A stretch of 64,000 bases of DNA from Azonexaceae bacterium s22 (lineage in GTDB: Bacteria > Pseudomonadota > Gammaproteobacteria > Burkholderiales > Rhodocyclaceae): assembly GCA_016617495.1 (NCBI GenBank), contig WYCU01000005.1, positions 62,001 to 126,000 of the forward strand, written 5' to 3'. Positions 9,926 through 16,659 of this stretch are shown here, in pieces; the first letter of the stretch is position 1; each line of letters begins with the position of its first letter. The notes beneath the pieces are model-generated. The model ran no database searches and was not told where the DNA came from. It saw only the letters and a list, made by a program, of their open reading frames with translations. The translations under genes were made by a program, and so were the position numbers.

Positions 9926-10219
9926 TTACAGAGCGGCCCAGCGGGCCAGCGTTTCGCCGTAGTAGGCGGTCGCCAGAAGGGCAAGTGGCGGGATGGCGAT
10001 GAAGGCCAGGACCACGCGGCGGATGAACGGATGCGCCGGGCTAATTTCAATGAAGCACAAGGCCACGACCATGCCTTTGAACCAAACGATGCCGGCCACC
10101 AGCGCCGGCAGCCAGGGCCACTGCCGCGCCTATTCGCCCAGCCCGAGGCTGAACAGCGTCAGGCCGACCAGCAGCAGCCAGGCGTGGGTCAGGGCGCGGG
10201 AATGGTCTGCGGCCTTCAT
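9926..10219 (-). pseudogene. norF: norF-like membrane protein interrupted by an in-frame amber codon
   Basis: The frame from ATG 10219 reads MKAADHSRALTHAWLLL..LFSLGLGE, then TAG (10130-10132). It continues without a frameshift as ARQWPWLPALVAGIVWFKG..HPFIRRVVLAFIAIPPLALL and ends at TAA 9926. The whole 97-codon frame looks like a NorF/cytochrome oxidase subunit IV family protein with three membrane helices, and TAG stands where such proteins often carry Trp (TGG to TAG is one change). It overlaps norE by ATGA. It may be a recent nonsense mutation, a sequencing error or a suppressed stop. Confidence 0.72.
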
Positions 10220-10827
10220 GCGAGCACGTAGAACAGCGGGAAGATCACCAGCCAGATGATGTCGGTGGCGTGCCAATAACTGGCCAGCGCCTCCAGGCCG
10301 GTGTGGTCTGCGGCGGTGTAGCCGCCGAAGCGCAGGCGTGCGAGAACCCAGAGCATGCCGAGAATGCCCCAGCTGGCATGCACGAGATGGTTGAAGGTCA
10401 GGTAGTAGTAGACGGTGTAGAAAATGCCCGAACTGCCGTCGATGCCTTGAGCGAGGTTCCACTGGATCTCCAGGGTCTTGGCCACCGGATAGCCCAGGGC
10501 GACGACGAGGCCGCCACACAGCCAGCGCAGCGCGCTGCGCTGGTCGTCCTGACGGATCGCATTCACCGAACGGGCGACGGCGTAGCTGCTGGAAATCATC
10601 AGCGAGGTGATGGCGGTGCCCGCGAGCGTGTTGAGGTGGTTGGCGCCCTCGTGAAATGCCTTGGGAAAGTGGGCGCGGGCAATGAAGTACACTGCAAACA
10701 GCACGAGGAATTCGACGAATTCGCAGGTAATGCCAACCCAGATTCCCTTGTTGCCGGGGATGCGCCCGGCCGGGGTGGTTGGCGCGGGATCGGGCAGGGG
10801 CGATTTGGCGAGGCTGGCGGCGGTCAT
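10216..10827 (-). CDS. norE: NorE-like haem-copper oxidase subunit III family protein
   Basis: About 203 residues with multiple membrane helices. It has the subunit III pattern of NorE: GIWVGITCEFVEFLVLF, a loop NHLNTLAGTAITSLMISSS, and the C-terminal HLVHASWGILG and YWHATDIIWLVIFPLFYV. NorE is an accessory to nitric oxide reductase in denitrifiers. ATG 10827 is preferred over ATG 10857 because the latter falls inside the predicted -10 region if the FNR-type box (10884-10897) acts at -41.5. It overlaps norF by 4 bp. No norCB genes are in the window. Confidence 0.8.
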   Translation of the reverse strand: MTAASLAKSPLPDPAPTTPAGRIPGNKGIWVGITCEFVEFLVLFAVYFIARAHFPKAFHEGANHLNTLAGTAITSLMISSSYAVARSVNAIRQDDQRSALRWLCGGLVVALGYPVAKTLEIQWNLAQGIDGSSGIFYTVYYYLTFNHLVHASWGILGMLWVLARLRFGGYTAADHTGLEALASYWHATDIIWLVIFPLFYVLA

Positions 10828-10883
10828 GGCAAAGCCATTGCGGTAAAGGCAGTCCATTGTGCGGGGGGCTTGTGCCAGGGTCG

Positions 10884-10897
10884 TTGATGTCCATCAA
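10884..10897. promoter_or_regulatory. FNR/DNR/NnrR-type operator of norEF
   Basis: A perfect TTGATGTCCATCAA (TTGAT-N4-ATCAA) lies upstream of norE. If its centre (10890.5) is at -41.5, transcription would start near 10849, with CACAAT (10861-10856) as -10 and a leader of about 22 nt to ATG 10827. It fits class II activation under low oxygen or NO. It could also affect the divergent folD. Confidence 0.75.
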
Positions 10898-10950
10898 CTT
10901 GGCTGGCGCGCCCGCGGGCCGCCGAATCTGGTAAAATCCATTCCAATTCA

Positions 10951-10984
10951 AAGGGAAAGGCCCGTGCCTTTCCCGTTTTCTTTT
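10951..10984 (+). terminator. terminator-like hairpin in the folD leader (possible attenuator)
   Basis: AAGGGAAAGGC pairs with GCCTTTCCC around CCGT, then GTTTTCTTTT, ending 14 nt before the folD ATG. A -10-like TAAAAT is at 10932-10937. No plus-strand gene lies upstream that would need terminating, so it may be an attenuator or a translation-affecting structure for folD-purE-purK. Confidence 0.5.
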
Positions 10985-10997
10985 GTTGGATGCGACG

Positions 10998-11855
10998 ATG
11001 ACGGCACAAATCATTGACGGCAAGGCCTTGGCCGAAGAACTCCGCCAGAGCTTCAAGGCGCGCGTGGAAGCGCTGACGGCCAAAGGGCACAAACCCGGTC
11101 TGGTAGTCATTCTGGTTGGGGAAGACCCGGCCTCCCAGGTCTATGTGAAGAACAAGGTCAATGGCTGTCTGGCCATCGGCATGCACTCCGAGAAGATTGT
11201 TTACGACGCCAATGTCGATCAGCAGGTGGTGCTCGACAAGATCGCGGCATTGAATGCCGATCCGTCCATCCACGGCATTCTGGTGCAACTCCCGCTGCCC
11301 AAGCATTTCGACGAAGAGAAGGTGCTCGAAGCCATCTCCGCCGAAAAGGATGTCGATGGCTTCCACGCCGAAAACGTCGGAGCCCTGTCGCAAGGCGCAC
11401 CGCGTTTCATTCCCTGCACGCCCTACGGCGTGATGAAGATGTTCGAAAAGGGCAATGTCGATCTGGCCGGGCAGGAAGCCGTGGTCATCGGCCGTTCCAA
11501 CATCGTCGGCAAGCCGATGGCGATGCTGCTGATCAATGCCGGTGCCACCGTCACCGTCTGCCATTCGAAAACGCGTGACCTGAAATTCCATACCAGGCGC
11601 GCCGACATCGTCGTTGCTGCCGTCGGCAAGCCCAAGTTCGTCAAGGGCGACATGATCAAGCCGGGCGCCGTGGTGATCGACGTCGGCATCAACCGTCTGC
11701 CGGACGGCAAGCTGTGCGGCGATGTCGATTACGCCGATTGCCTTGAAGTCGCTGGCCAGATCACCCCGGTGCCGGGTGGCGTCGGCCCGATGACCATCAC
11801 CATGTTGCTGGCCAATACCATCGAGGCCGCTGAACGTAAGGCAGGGATTCGTTAA
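10998..11855 (+). CDS. folD: methylenetetrahydrofolate dehydrogenase/cyclohydrolase
   Basis: 285 residues. It is the bifunctional enzyme that interconverts 5,10-methylene-, methenyl- and 10-formyl-THF and supplies C1 units to purine synthesis. It has the family signatures [16 protein letters not shown] (with catalytic Lys), [14 protein letters not shown], the NADP site [15 protein letters not shown] and the C-terminal [18 protein letters not shown] 10998 matches the family N-terminus ([15 protein letters not shown]). The in-frame upstream start adds only five residues. The purE ATG follows the stop codon directly, so folD-purE-purK-Sua5 looks like one operon. Confidence 0.97.
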   Translation: MTAQIIDGKALAEELRQSFKARVEALTAKGHKPGLVVILVGEDPASQVYVKNKVNGCLAIGMHSEKIVYDANVDQQVVLDKIAALNADPSIHGILVQLPLPKHFDEEKVLEAISAEKDVDGFHAENVGALSQGAPRFIPCTPYGVMKMFEKGNVDLAGQEAVVIGRSNIVGKPMAMLLINAGATVTVCHSKTRDLKFHTRRADIVVAAVGKPKFVKGDMIKPGAVVIDVGINRLPDGKLCGDVDYADCLEVAGQITPVPGGVGPMTITMLLANTIEAAERKAGIR

Positions 11856-12353
11856 ATGAGCGATAAAAAGATTTCCGTCGGTATCGTCATGGGTTCCGAC
11901 TCCGACTGGCCGACCATGCAGGCTGCCGCCGTGATCCTCAAGGATTTTGGCGTGGCCTTTGAGGCCCGTGTCGTTTCCGCCCACCGCACGCCGGACCTGC
12001 TCTACGAATACGCCGAGCAAGCCGGCCCGCGCGGCCTCAAGGCGATCATCGCCGGGGCCGGTGGCGCTGCCCACCTGCCGGGCATGCTCGCTGCCAAAAC
12101 CATCGTGCCGGTGCTGGGCGTGCCGGTGCAGTCCCGCGCTTTGTCCGGCGTCGATTCGCTGCATTCCATCGTGCAGATGCCCAAGGGCATCCCGGTCGCC
12201 ACCTTCGCCATCGGTGAAGCCGGCGCCGCCAACGCCGCGCTTTTCGCTGTCGCCATGCTGGCCACCGAAGACGCGGCGCTGAACGAAAAATTGCAGGCTT
12301 TCCGCAAGGCCCAGACCGAGAAGGTGCTGGCCATGAAGCTGCCGGAAGTGTGA
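11856..12353 (+). CDS. purE: N5-carboxyaminoimidazole ribonucleotide mutase
   Basis: 165 residues of class I PurE, which converts N5-CAIR to CAIR in purine synthesis, working with PurK. It has GSDSDWPTM (phosphate/CAIR binding), the catalytic SAHRTPD and [11 protein letters not shown]. Start ATG immediately after the folD stop. Followed within 70 bp by purK, with a copy of the dispersed repeat and a T-run between them. Confidence 0.97.
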   Translation: MSDKKISVGIVMGSDSDWPTMQAAAVILKDFGVAFEARVVSAHRTPDLLYEYAEQAGPRGLKAIIAGAGGAAHLPGMLAAKTIVPVLGVPVQSRALSGVDSLHSIVQMPKGIPVATFAIGEAGAANAALFAVAMLATEDAALNEKLQAFRKAQTEKVLAMKLPEV

Positions 12354-12371
12354 TTGTCGCGGTCCACCGCG
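12353..12371 (-). repeat. dispersed GTCGACCGCGAC element, copy 5 (purE-purK spacer)
   Basis: ATTGTCGCGGTCCACCGCG: one mismatch to the core (CCAC for CGAC), but palindromic extension CGCGGT..ACCGCG kept. It starts at the last base of the purE stop codon and is followed by six T. Confidence 0.6.
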
Positions 12372-12421
12372 TTTTTTGCCCCAAAAACCGTGCCGTTGAG
12401 GTTCCTGTCTTGAGCACCACG

Positions 12422-13561
12422 ATGATTCTCCCGCCTGCCACCTTGGGCATGCTCGGCGGCGGCCAACTCGGCCGCTTCTTCGTCTCCGCTGCCCACGAGT
12501 TGGGCTATCAGGTCTGGGTGCTTGATCCGGACAAGAACAGCCCGGCCGGCCAGATTGCCGAACGCCATTTTTGCGTGGCCTACGACGATTACGCCGCGCT
12601 CGATGAGTTCGCCGCAGGCTGTGCTGCGATCACCACCGAGTTTGAGAACGTGCCGGCCGATACGCTGGATTATCTGGCCAAGTTCGTCCCGGTGCGTCCG
12701 CATGCCGGTGCTGTCGCCATTTGCCAGAACCGCATCGCGGAAAAGAGCTTCCTGCGCGACAACGGCATTCCGCATGGCCCTTTTGCCGCGATCCGCAGCG
12801 AAGCCGACATCAAGAACGCCCCGAGCGCACTGTTCCCCGCCATCCTCAAGGTCGCCCGCTTTGGCTACGACGGCAAAGGCCAGGCGACGGTCAATAACGT
12901 CGAGGAGGCATTGATCGCCTTCGGCCACTTCAAAGGCGAGCAATGCGTGCTCGAACAGCGCCTGCCGCTCGATTACGAAGTCTCGGTCGTGCTGGCGCGC
13001 GACGAGCAAGGCCGCGTGGCCTGCTTTCCGACCGGCGAAAACCAGCACACGCGCGGTATTCTCGATGTCTCCATCGTGCCGGCCCGCACCACCGGTTGCG
13101 TCAAGAGCGACGCCGAAGACATCGCCGCACGCATCGCCGAAAAGCTGGGTTACATCGGCACCATGGGTGTCGAGTTCTTTGTCAGCCGCGGCCAGTTGAT
13201 GGTGAATGAAATGGCTCCGCGTCCGCACAACAGCGGCCACTACACCCTCGATGCCTGCGTCACCAACCAGTTCGAGCAACAGGTGCGCGCCCTGTGCGGC
13301 CTGCCGCTTGGCGAAGCGCGCGCGCATTCGGCGTCGGTCATGGTCAATCTGCTGGGCGATCTCTGGTACGAGGGAGATACTTACCGCGAGCCGAATTGGG
13401 CCAGGCTCTACGCCGTCCCCAATCTCAAGCTGCACCTCTACGGCAAACACCACGCGCGCCCGGGGCGCAAGATGGGTCACTTCACGGTGATTGGCGAAAA
13501 TGCCGAAGCCGTGCAAAAAGCCGCACTCGCTGCCCGCGCCGCCATCGGCATCAAGGACTGA
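12422..13561 (+). CDS. purK: N5-carboxyaminoimidazole ribonucleotide synthase
   Basis: About 379 residues of the ATP-grasp family. It carboxylates AIR with ATP and bicarbonate to give N5-CAIR for PurE. It has N-terminal TLGMLGGGQLGRFF, ATP-grasp motifs ILKVARFGYDGKGQ and EQRLPLDYEVSVV, and metal/phosphate residues in VNEMAPRPHNSGH. ATG 12422 fits the conserved N-terminus. A TTG at 12410 behind TTGAGGTTCC would add four residues and cannot be excluded. Its TGA overlaps the next ATG by one base. Confidence 0.96.
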   Translation: MILPPATLGMLGGGQLGRFFVSAAHELGYQVWVLDPDKNSPAGQIAERHFCVAYDDYAALDEFAAGCAAITTEFENVPADTLDYLAKFVPVRPHAGAVAICQNRIAEKSFLRDNGIPHGPFAAIRSEADIKNAPSALFPAILKVARFGYDGKGQATVNNVEEALIAFGHFKGEQCVLEQRLPLDYEVSVVLARDEQGRVACFPTGENQHTRGILDVSIVPARTTGCVKSDAEDIAARIAEKLGYIGTMGVEFFVSRGQLMVNEMAPRPHNSGHYTLDACVTNQFEQQVRALCGLPLGEARAHSASVMVNLLGDLWYEGDTYREPNWARLYAVPNLKLHLYGKHHARPGRKMGHFTVIGENAEAVQKAALAARAAIGIKD

Positions 13562-14556
13562 TGACACCTTCCGACGCGGATTATCAGCGCGCCGTCGACC
13601 TGCTGATCGCCGGCGAACTGGTCGCCATCCCGACCGAAACGGTCTACGGTCTGGGAGCGGATGCCGCCAATCCGGCGGCGGTGGTCAAGATTTTTGCGGC
13701 CAAGGGCCGACCCGCCGATCACCCGCTGATCGTCCATCTGGCTGGCCACGATGCCGTCGACCATTGGGCCGAGCAGGTGCCGGCTGTCGCCTGGGAGCTG
13801 ATGGAAACCTTCTGGCCCGGCCCGCTGACGTTGATTTTGAAAAAGCAGGCTTGGGTGCCCGACGCCGTGACCGGCGGCCAGGATACCGTCGGCTTGCGCG
13901 TGCCCGGCCATCCTGTGGCCCTTGAACTGCTCCGCCGTTTTGCCAGAGTCAAGGGCGAACATGCCGGCATCGCCGCGCCGTCGGCCAACCGCTTCGGCCG
14001 CATCAGCCCGACCACCGCGGCGCATGTGGCCGAAGAACTCGGCGACGTTGTGCCGCTCATTCTCGACGGTGGCCCGTGCAAGGTCGGTATCGAATCGACC
14101 ATCATCGATTGTTCGCGTGGCGAGCCCGTCGTGCTGCGTCCTGGCCACATCTCACCAGCGCACCTAGAGGCCGTACTGGGCCGCCAGCCGCAAATCGAAA
14201 CCAGCCAAGGGGCACCACGCGTTTCCGGATCGCTCGAAGCGCACTACGCGCCGAGTACCCCCTTGCGCATCGTGGCCGGCGAGCGCCTGCTTGATTTCAT
14301 CAATGCGCAGCGCCATCGCGGTGGTCAATGTGCCGTGATCAGCGCCAATCAGCCACCACAGGCCGGCATGCCGCACGCCTGGCGTTTGATGCCTGCCGAC
14401 CCGGTGGGCTATGCACACGACCTTTACGCCGCGCTGCGCGACATGGACCATGCCGGTGTCGACCTAATCGTCGTCGAGGCATTGCCGCAAGGCCAGGAGT
14501 GGGCCGCGGTGGCTGATCGCTTGCGCCGAGCGGCCGCCGGGGCCGGGCAAGGCTGA
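13561..14556 (+). CDS. threonylcarbamoyl-AMP synthase, Sua5/YrdC family
   Basis: 331 residues. It makes threonylcarbamoyl-adenylate from Thr, bicarbonate and ATP for the t6A modification of tRNAs. The YrdC domain has AIPTETVYGLGADA, KGRPADHPLIVH, FWPGPLTLIL, DTVGLRVPGHP, IAAPSANRFG and GIESTIIDCS. The extra C-terminal roughly 120 residues form the Sua5 domain (SGSLEAHYAPSTPLRIV), so this is the long Sua5 type and not short TsaC. Coupled to purK by overlapping stop and start. Confidence 0.95.
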   Translation: MTPSDADYQRAVDLLIAGELVAIPTETVYGLGADAANPAAVVKIFAAKGRPADHPLIVHLAGHDAVDHWAEQVPAVAWELMETFWPGPLTLILKKQAWVPDAVTGGQDTVGLRVPGHPVALELLRRFARVKGEHAGIAAPSANRFGRISPTTAAHVAEELGDVVPLILDGGPCKVGIESTIIDCSRGEPVVLRPGHISPAHLEAVLGRQPQIETSQGAPRVSGSLEAHYAPSTPLRIVAGERLLDFINAQRHRGGQCAVISANQPPQAGMPHAWRLMPADPVGYAHDLYAALRDMDHAGVDLIVVEALPQGQEWAAVADRLRRAAAGAGQG

Positions 14557-14570
14557 TTGTCGCGGTCGAC
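14556..14570 (-). repeat. dispersed GTCGACCGCGACAAT element, copy 6 (intergenic)
   Basis: ATTGTCGCGGTCGAC begins at the last base of the Sua5 stop codon and ends just before the phhB stop, filling the 15-bp gap between two convergent genes. Confidence 0.75.
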
Positions 14571-14571
14571 T

Positions 14572-14907
14572 TCAAATTTCGAACAATTTCTCGATCTTGG
14601 CGGCGCAGATGAAATCGTTCTCCGATAAGCCGCCGATGGCGTGAGTCCAGTAACGTATTGCCACGGTGCGATAGCCCAGGATGATCTCCGGGTGGTGGTT
14701 TTCACGGTGAGACACCCAAGCCACGGCGTTGGTGAAGGCCATCGCCTCATGGTGGTTGGTGAAATCGTAGCGCTTCTCGATGGCCATGCCGGTGCGCGCC
14801 CAGCCAGGCAATTGCGTGAGCAATGCGGCGGCGCTTGCATCGTCGAGGGGCGGGACGCCGCCTTCGCAGGGTCCGCAATGTTGGGTGGCCAGAGAACAGG
14901 AGGTCAT
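14572..14907 (-). CDS. phhB: pterin-4a-carbinolamine dehydratase
   Basis: 111 residues of the PCD/DCoH family. It recycles the 4a-hydroxy-tetrahydropterin formed by aromatic amino acid hydroxylases, and in bacteria without a hydroxylase it can serve molybdopterin or folate chemistry. It has the active-site ENHHPEI and the C-terminal WTHAIGGLSENDFICAAKIE. No phenylalanine hydroxylase gene is nearby. Convergent with the Sua5 gene. ATG 14907 retained; GATCGCGAC precedes it, so the ribosome binding site is weak. Confidence 0.9.
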   Translation of the reverse strand: MTSCSLATQHCGPCEGGVPPLDDASAAALLTQLPGWARTGMAIEKRYDFTNHHEAMAFTNAVAWVSHRENHHPEIILGYRTVAIRYWTHAIGGLSENDFICAAKIEKLFEI

Positions 14908-14973
14908 GTCGCGATCCTTTTGCAGAGTGTCTGCCCTTAGGATCGCTGGCTACGAGCGAGGTTCCGTAACCGG

Positions 14974-15002
14974 TTTCGCCACGCCATGAAACGCGTTAGA
15001 AT
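14974..15002 (+). promoter_or_regulatory. putative promoter of tRNA-Ala
   Basis: TTTCGC (14974-14979), 17 bp, TAGAAT (14997-15002), then 12 bp to the tRNA. The -35 match is weak, but spacing and position are right. Confidence 0.5.
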
Positions 15003-15014
15003 TCGCCCTGATTT

Positions 15015-15090
15015 GGGCCGATAGCTCAGCTGGGAGAGCGCTGCGTTCGCAATGCAGAGGTCGGGAGTTCGATCCTCCTTCGGTCCACCA
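15015..15090 (+). tRNA. tRNA-Ala (CGC)
   Basis: 76 nt with encoded CCA. The anticodon loop TTCGCAA gives CGC (reads GCG Ala codons). The acceptor stem GGGCCGA/TCGGTCC contains the alanine identity pair G3-U70. The T-arm has AGTTCGATCCT. It has its own terminator downstream. Confidence 0.96.
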
Positions 15091-15096
15091 GATTCC

Positions 15097-15122
15097 AAGG
15101 CCTGCGAAACGCAGGCCTTTTT
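15097..15122 (+). terminator. intrinsic terminator of tRNA-Ala
   Basis: AAGGCCTGCG / CGCAGGCCTT stem with AAA loop, then TTTTT. Confidence 0.88.
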
Positions 15123-15151
15123 CATTGTCCGACGGCCCAGGAATTTTCCCC

Positions 15152-15415
15152 ATGCAACTGAAGCTGACGCTCGCCAACCATCGCATGCGGCTCGGGGTTT
15201 GCGGTGCCGCTCTGCTTGTCCTCGTGGCAGGTTGTTCGTTGCGTCCGGGCTGGCACTGGGAAAAGCCGGGCGCCGACGATGCGGCCTATGAGCAGGACAT
15301 CAAGTTTTGCAAATTGCAGGCTTATTCCGGCGCGGATATCGCTGTGACCAACGAAAACGTCCGCCGCATGCATGCCTGCATGCAGGGACGCGGCTGGCGC
15401 AAGGTCAGCGACTGA
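15152..15415 (+). CDS. small lipoprotein with two conserved-looking Cys
   Basis: About 87 residues. The signal sequence LGVCGAALLVLVAGC has lipobox LVAGC. The mature part (SLRPGWHWEKPGADDAAYEQ, then DIKFCKLQ and VRRMHACMQGRGWRKV) has two Cys that could form a disulfide. ATG 15152 follows CCCAGGAATTTTCCCC. The C-terminal C-M-x-x-[RK]-G-[WY] pattern is common in small periplasmic proteins of unknown function. No specific role can be assigned. Confidence 0.7.
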   Translation: MQLKLTLANHRMRLGVCGAALLVLVAGCSLRPGWHWEKPGADDAAYEQDIKFCKLQAYSGADIAVTNENVRRMHACMQGRGWRKVSD

Positions 15416-15433
15416 TACGATCTTTGGCCTGCG

Positions 15434-15637
15434 TCAGGGCTGCGGTGCACTGCTGGTGCTTGTGCCATTACCGTTGGTGCCGGTCAGTTCGATGAATTCG
15501 TCGAAATCCACAAACTGCACATCCGGATACCGCCGCTCGGGCCGGGTTCGCCGTTCCACAATGCCGACGGGCGGGCCGATGTCGCGAACGCGCCGATCAG
15601 CGCCCCGCCGACGCTCGGGCAGGTTGTCGGTATCCAT
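15434..15637 (-). CDS. small Arg-rich protein, paralog of 675-860
   Basis: 67 residues starting at ATG 15637 behind CAGGAGAGACATC. It carries RRRGADRRVRDIGPP, then VERRTRPERRYPDV and an acidic/aromatic segment QFVDFDEFIEL, in the same order as the protein at 675-860. There is no signal peptide or membrane helix. The C-terminal tail is Asn/Gly/Thr/Ser rich. Both members sit next to small lipoprotein genes. Function unknown. Confidence 0.6.
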   Translation of the reverse strand: MDTDNLPERRRGADRRVRDIGPPVGIVERRTRPERRYPDVQFVDFDEFIELTGTNGNGTSTSSAPQP

Positions 15638-15833
15638 GATGTCTCTCCTGAAAAGACTACATCGCCACACAATGCAACGCTAACCCTTTGGCGGCCATTT
15701 GTACGTCATATCGTGCTGCAAATTGCCCAAAGCAGGCTTGGATTGTTGCTTTATCGCCACGTTCGCGGCTTGAATTCATCGGGTTGTGGTGCGAGCACCT
15801 CGTGGATTGCCTAAGGGTTTTCCCGATAACGCC

Positions 15834-15862
15834 TTGAAATGCATCGCGCCTCGTTCAATACT
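15834..15862 (+). promoter_or_regulatory. putative sigma70 promoter of the CBS-domain gene
   Basis: TTGAAA (15834-15839) and AATACT (15857-15862) with 17-bp spacing, about 87 bp before ATG 15949. The rest of the 15638-15948 spacer shows no open frame or hairpin that I can support. Confidence 0.4.
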
Positions 15863-15948
15863 TGATCCCCGGGCATCGTCGGCTTGCATCGTGAGCGATC
15901 AAGCCAGGTTGCGGTGATCCATACCCCAATAAGACGGAGGAGAGACTC

Positions 15949-16536
15949 ATGAGCATTTCAGCCAAGGTTCGTTCGCACCGTATGTCACCCCAAGCCGTAT
16001 TGTGCGTTGCGGGCAGTTACAACATGATCGGGCCGGATTCTCCGGCCATCGAGGCGATGACCGATTTTGCCCGTGTCACGGCAGCCACGATCAGCGCCGA
16101 TGCATCGTTGATTCAGGCGAATTCGACAATGATTGCCCGTGGCGTCCGGCTGCTGATCGTGACTGGCGAGTCGGGTAGCCTGCTTGGATTGATTACCGCA
16201 CGGGATACCCTTGGCGAAAAGCCGGTCCAGGTGAGTCAGGCCCGTGGCGGCAAGCCGAATGAGCTGATCGTGGCCGATTTGATGTGCCCGGTGGGCGATA
16301 TCGACATCATTTATCTCAAGGATGTGGTCAATGCGCGCGTCGTGGATATTCTGGATGCAATGCGTGCAGTCGGTCGCCAGCACTTGCTGGTCGAGGACGC
16401 CGATCCGCTGACCGGCGAACCGCGGGTGCGCGGGGTGTTTTCCGCAACGCATATCGGCCGCCTTCTCGGGGTGCCGGTGCAGACCTTCGATATTGCCCGA
16501 ACCTTCGGCGAAATCGAGGCGGCTTTGGCCAATTAA
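15949..16536 (+). CDS. CBS-domain protein
   Basis: 195 residues with no signal peptide. Two CBS motifs make a Bateman module: one around VTAATISADASLIQAN to LGLITARDTLGEK, the other around VADLMCPVGDIDIIYL to RVRGVFSATHIGRLLG. CBS pairs bind adenine nucleotides and sense energy state. A stand-alone protein of this kind normally regulates a partner or reports on redox/energy level. The start is well supported by GGAGGAGAGACTC. It is monocistronic between the Arg-rich gene and the CoA-transferase gene. The partner is unknown. Confidence 0.85.
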   Translation: MSISAKVRSHRMSPQAVLCVAGSYNMIGPDSPAIEAMTDFARVTAATISADASLIQANSTMIARGVRLLIVTGESGSLLGLITARDTLGEKPVQVSQARGGKPNELIVADLMCPVGDIDIIYLKDVVNARVVDILDAMRAVGRQHLLVEDADPLTGEPRVRGVFSATHIGRLLGVPVQTFDIARTFGEIEAALAN

Positions 16537-16659
16537 CTCAGGAGGCGGGCCGATGCTTTCCCGGCCCTCTCTTGTTTGCTGCCCCGGTGGACAGTTTTCA
16601 TATCATCGCGGGGTGAATACCCGATAATGCGCATGGTTGAGTAAAAGCAGGGAGTGATC

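Noticed and set aside
10130-10219. A complete 29-residue membrane peptide gene after norE
   Set aside because: The same frame continues past TAG with NorF-like sequence to a normal end, so an interrupted norF is the better reading.
10216-10857. ATG 10857 as the norE start
   Set aside because: It lies within the predicted -10 region of the FNR-box promoter and lacks a ribosome binding site.
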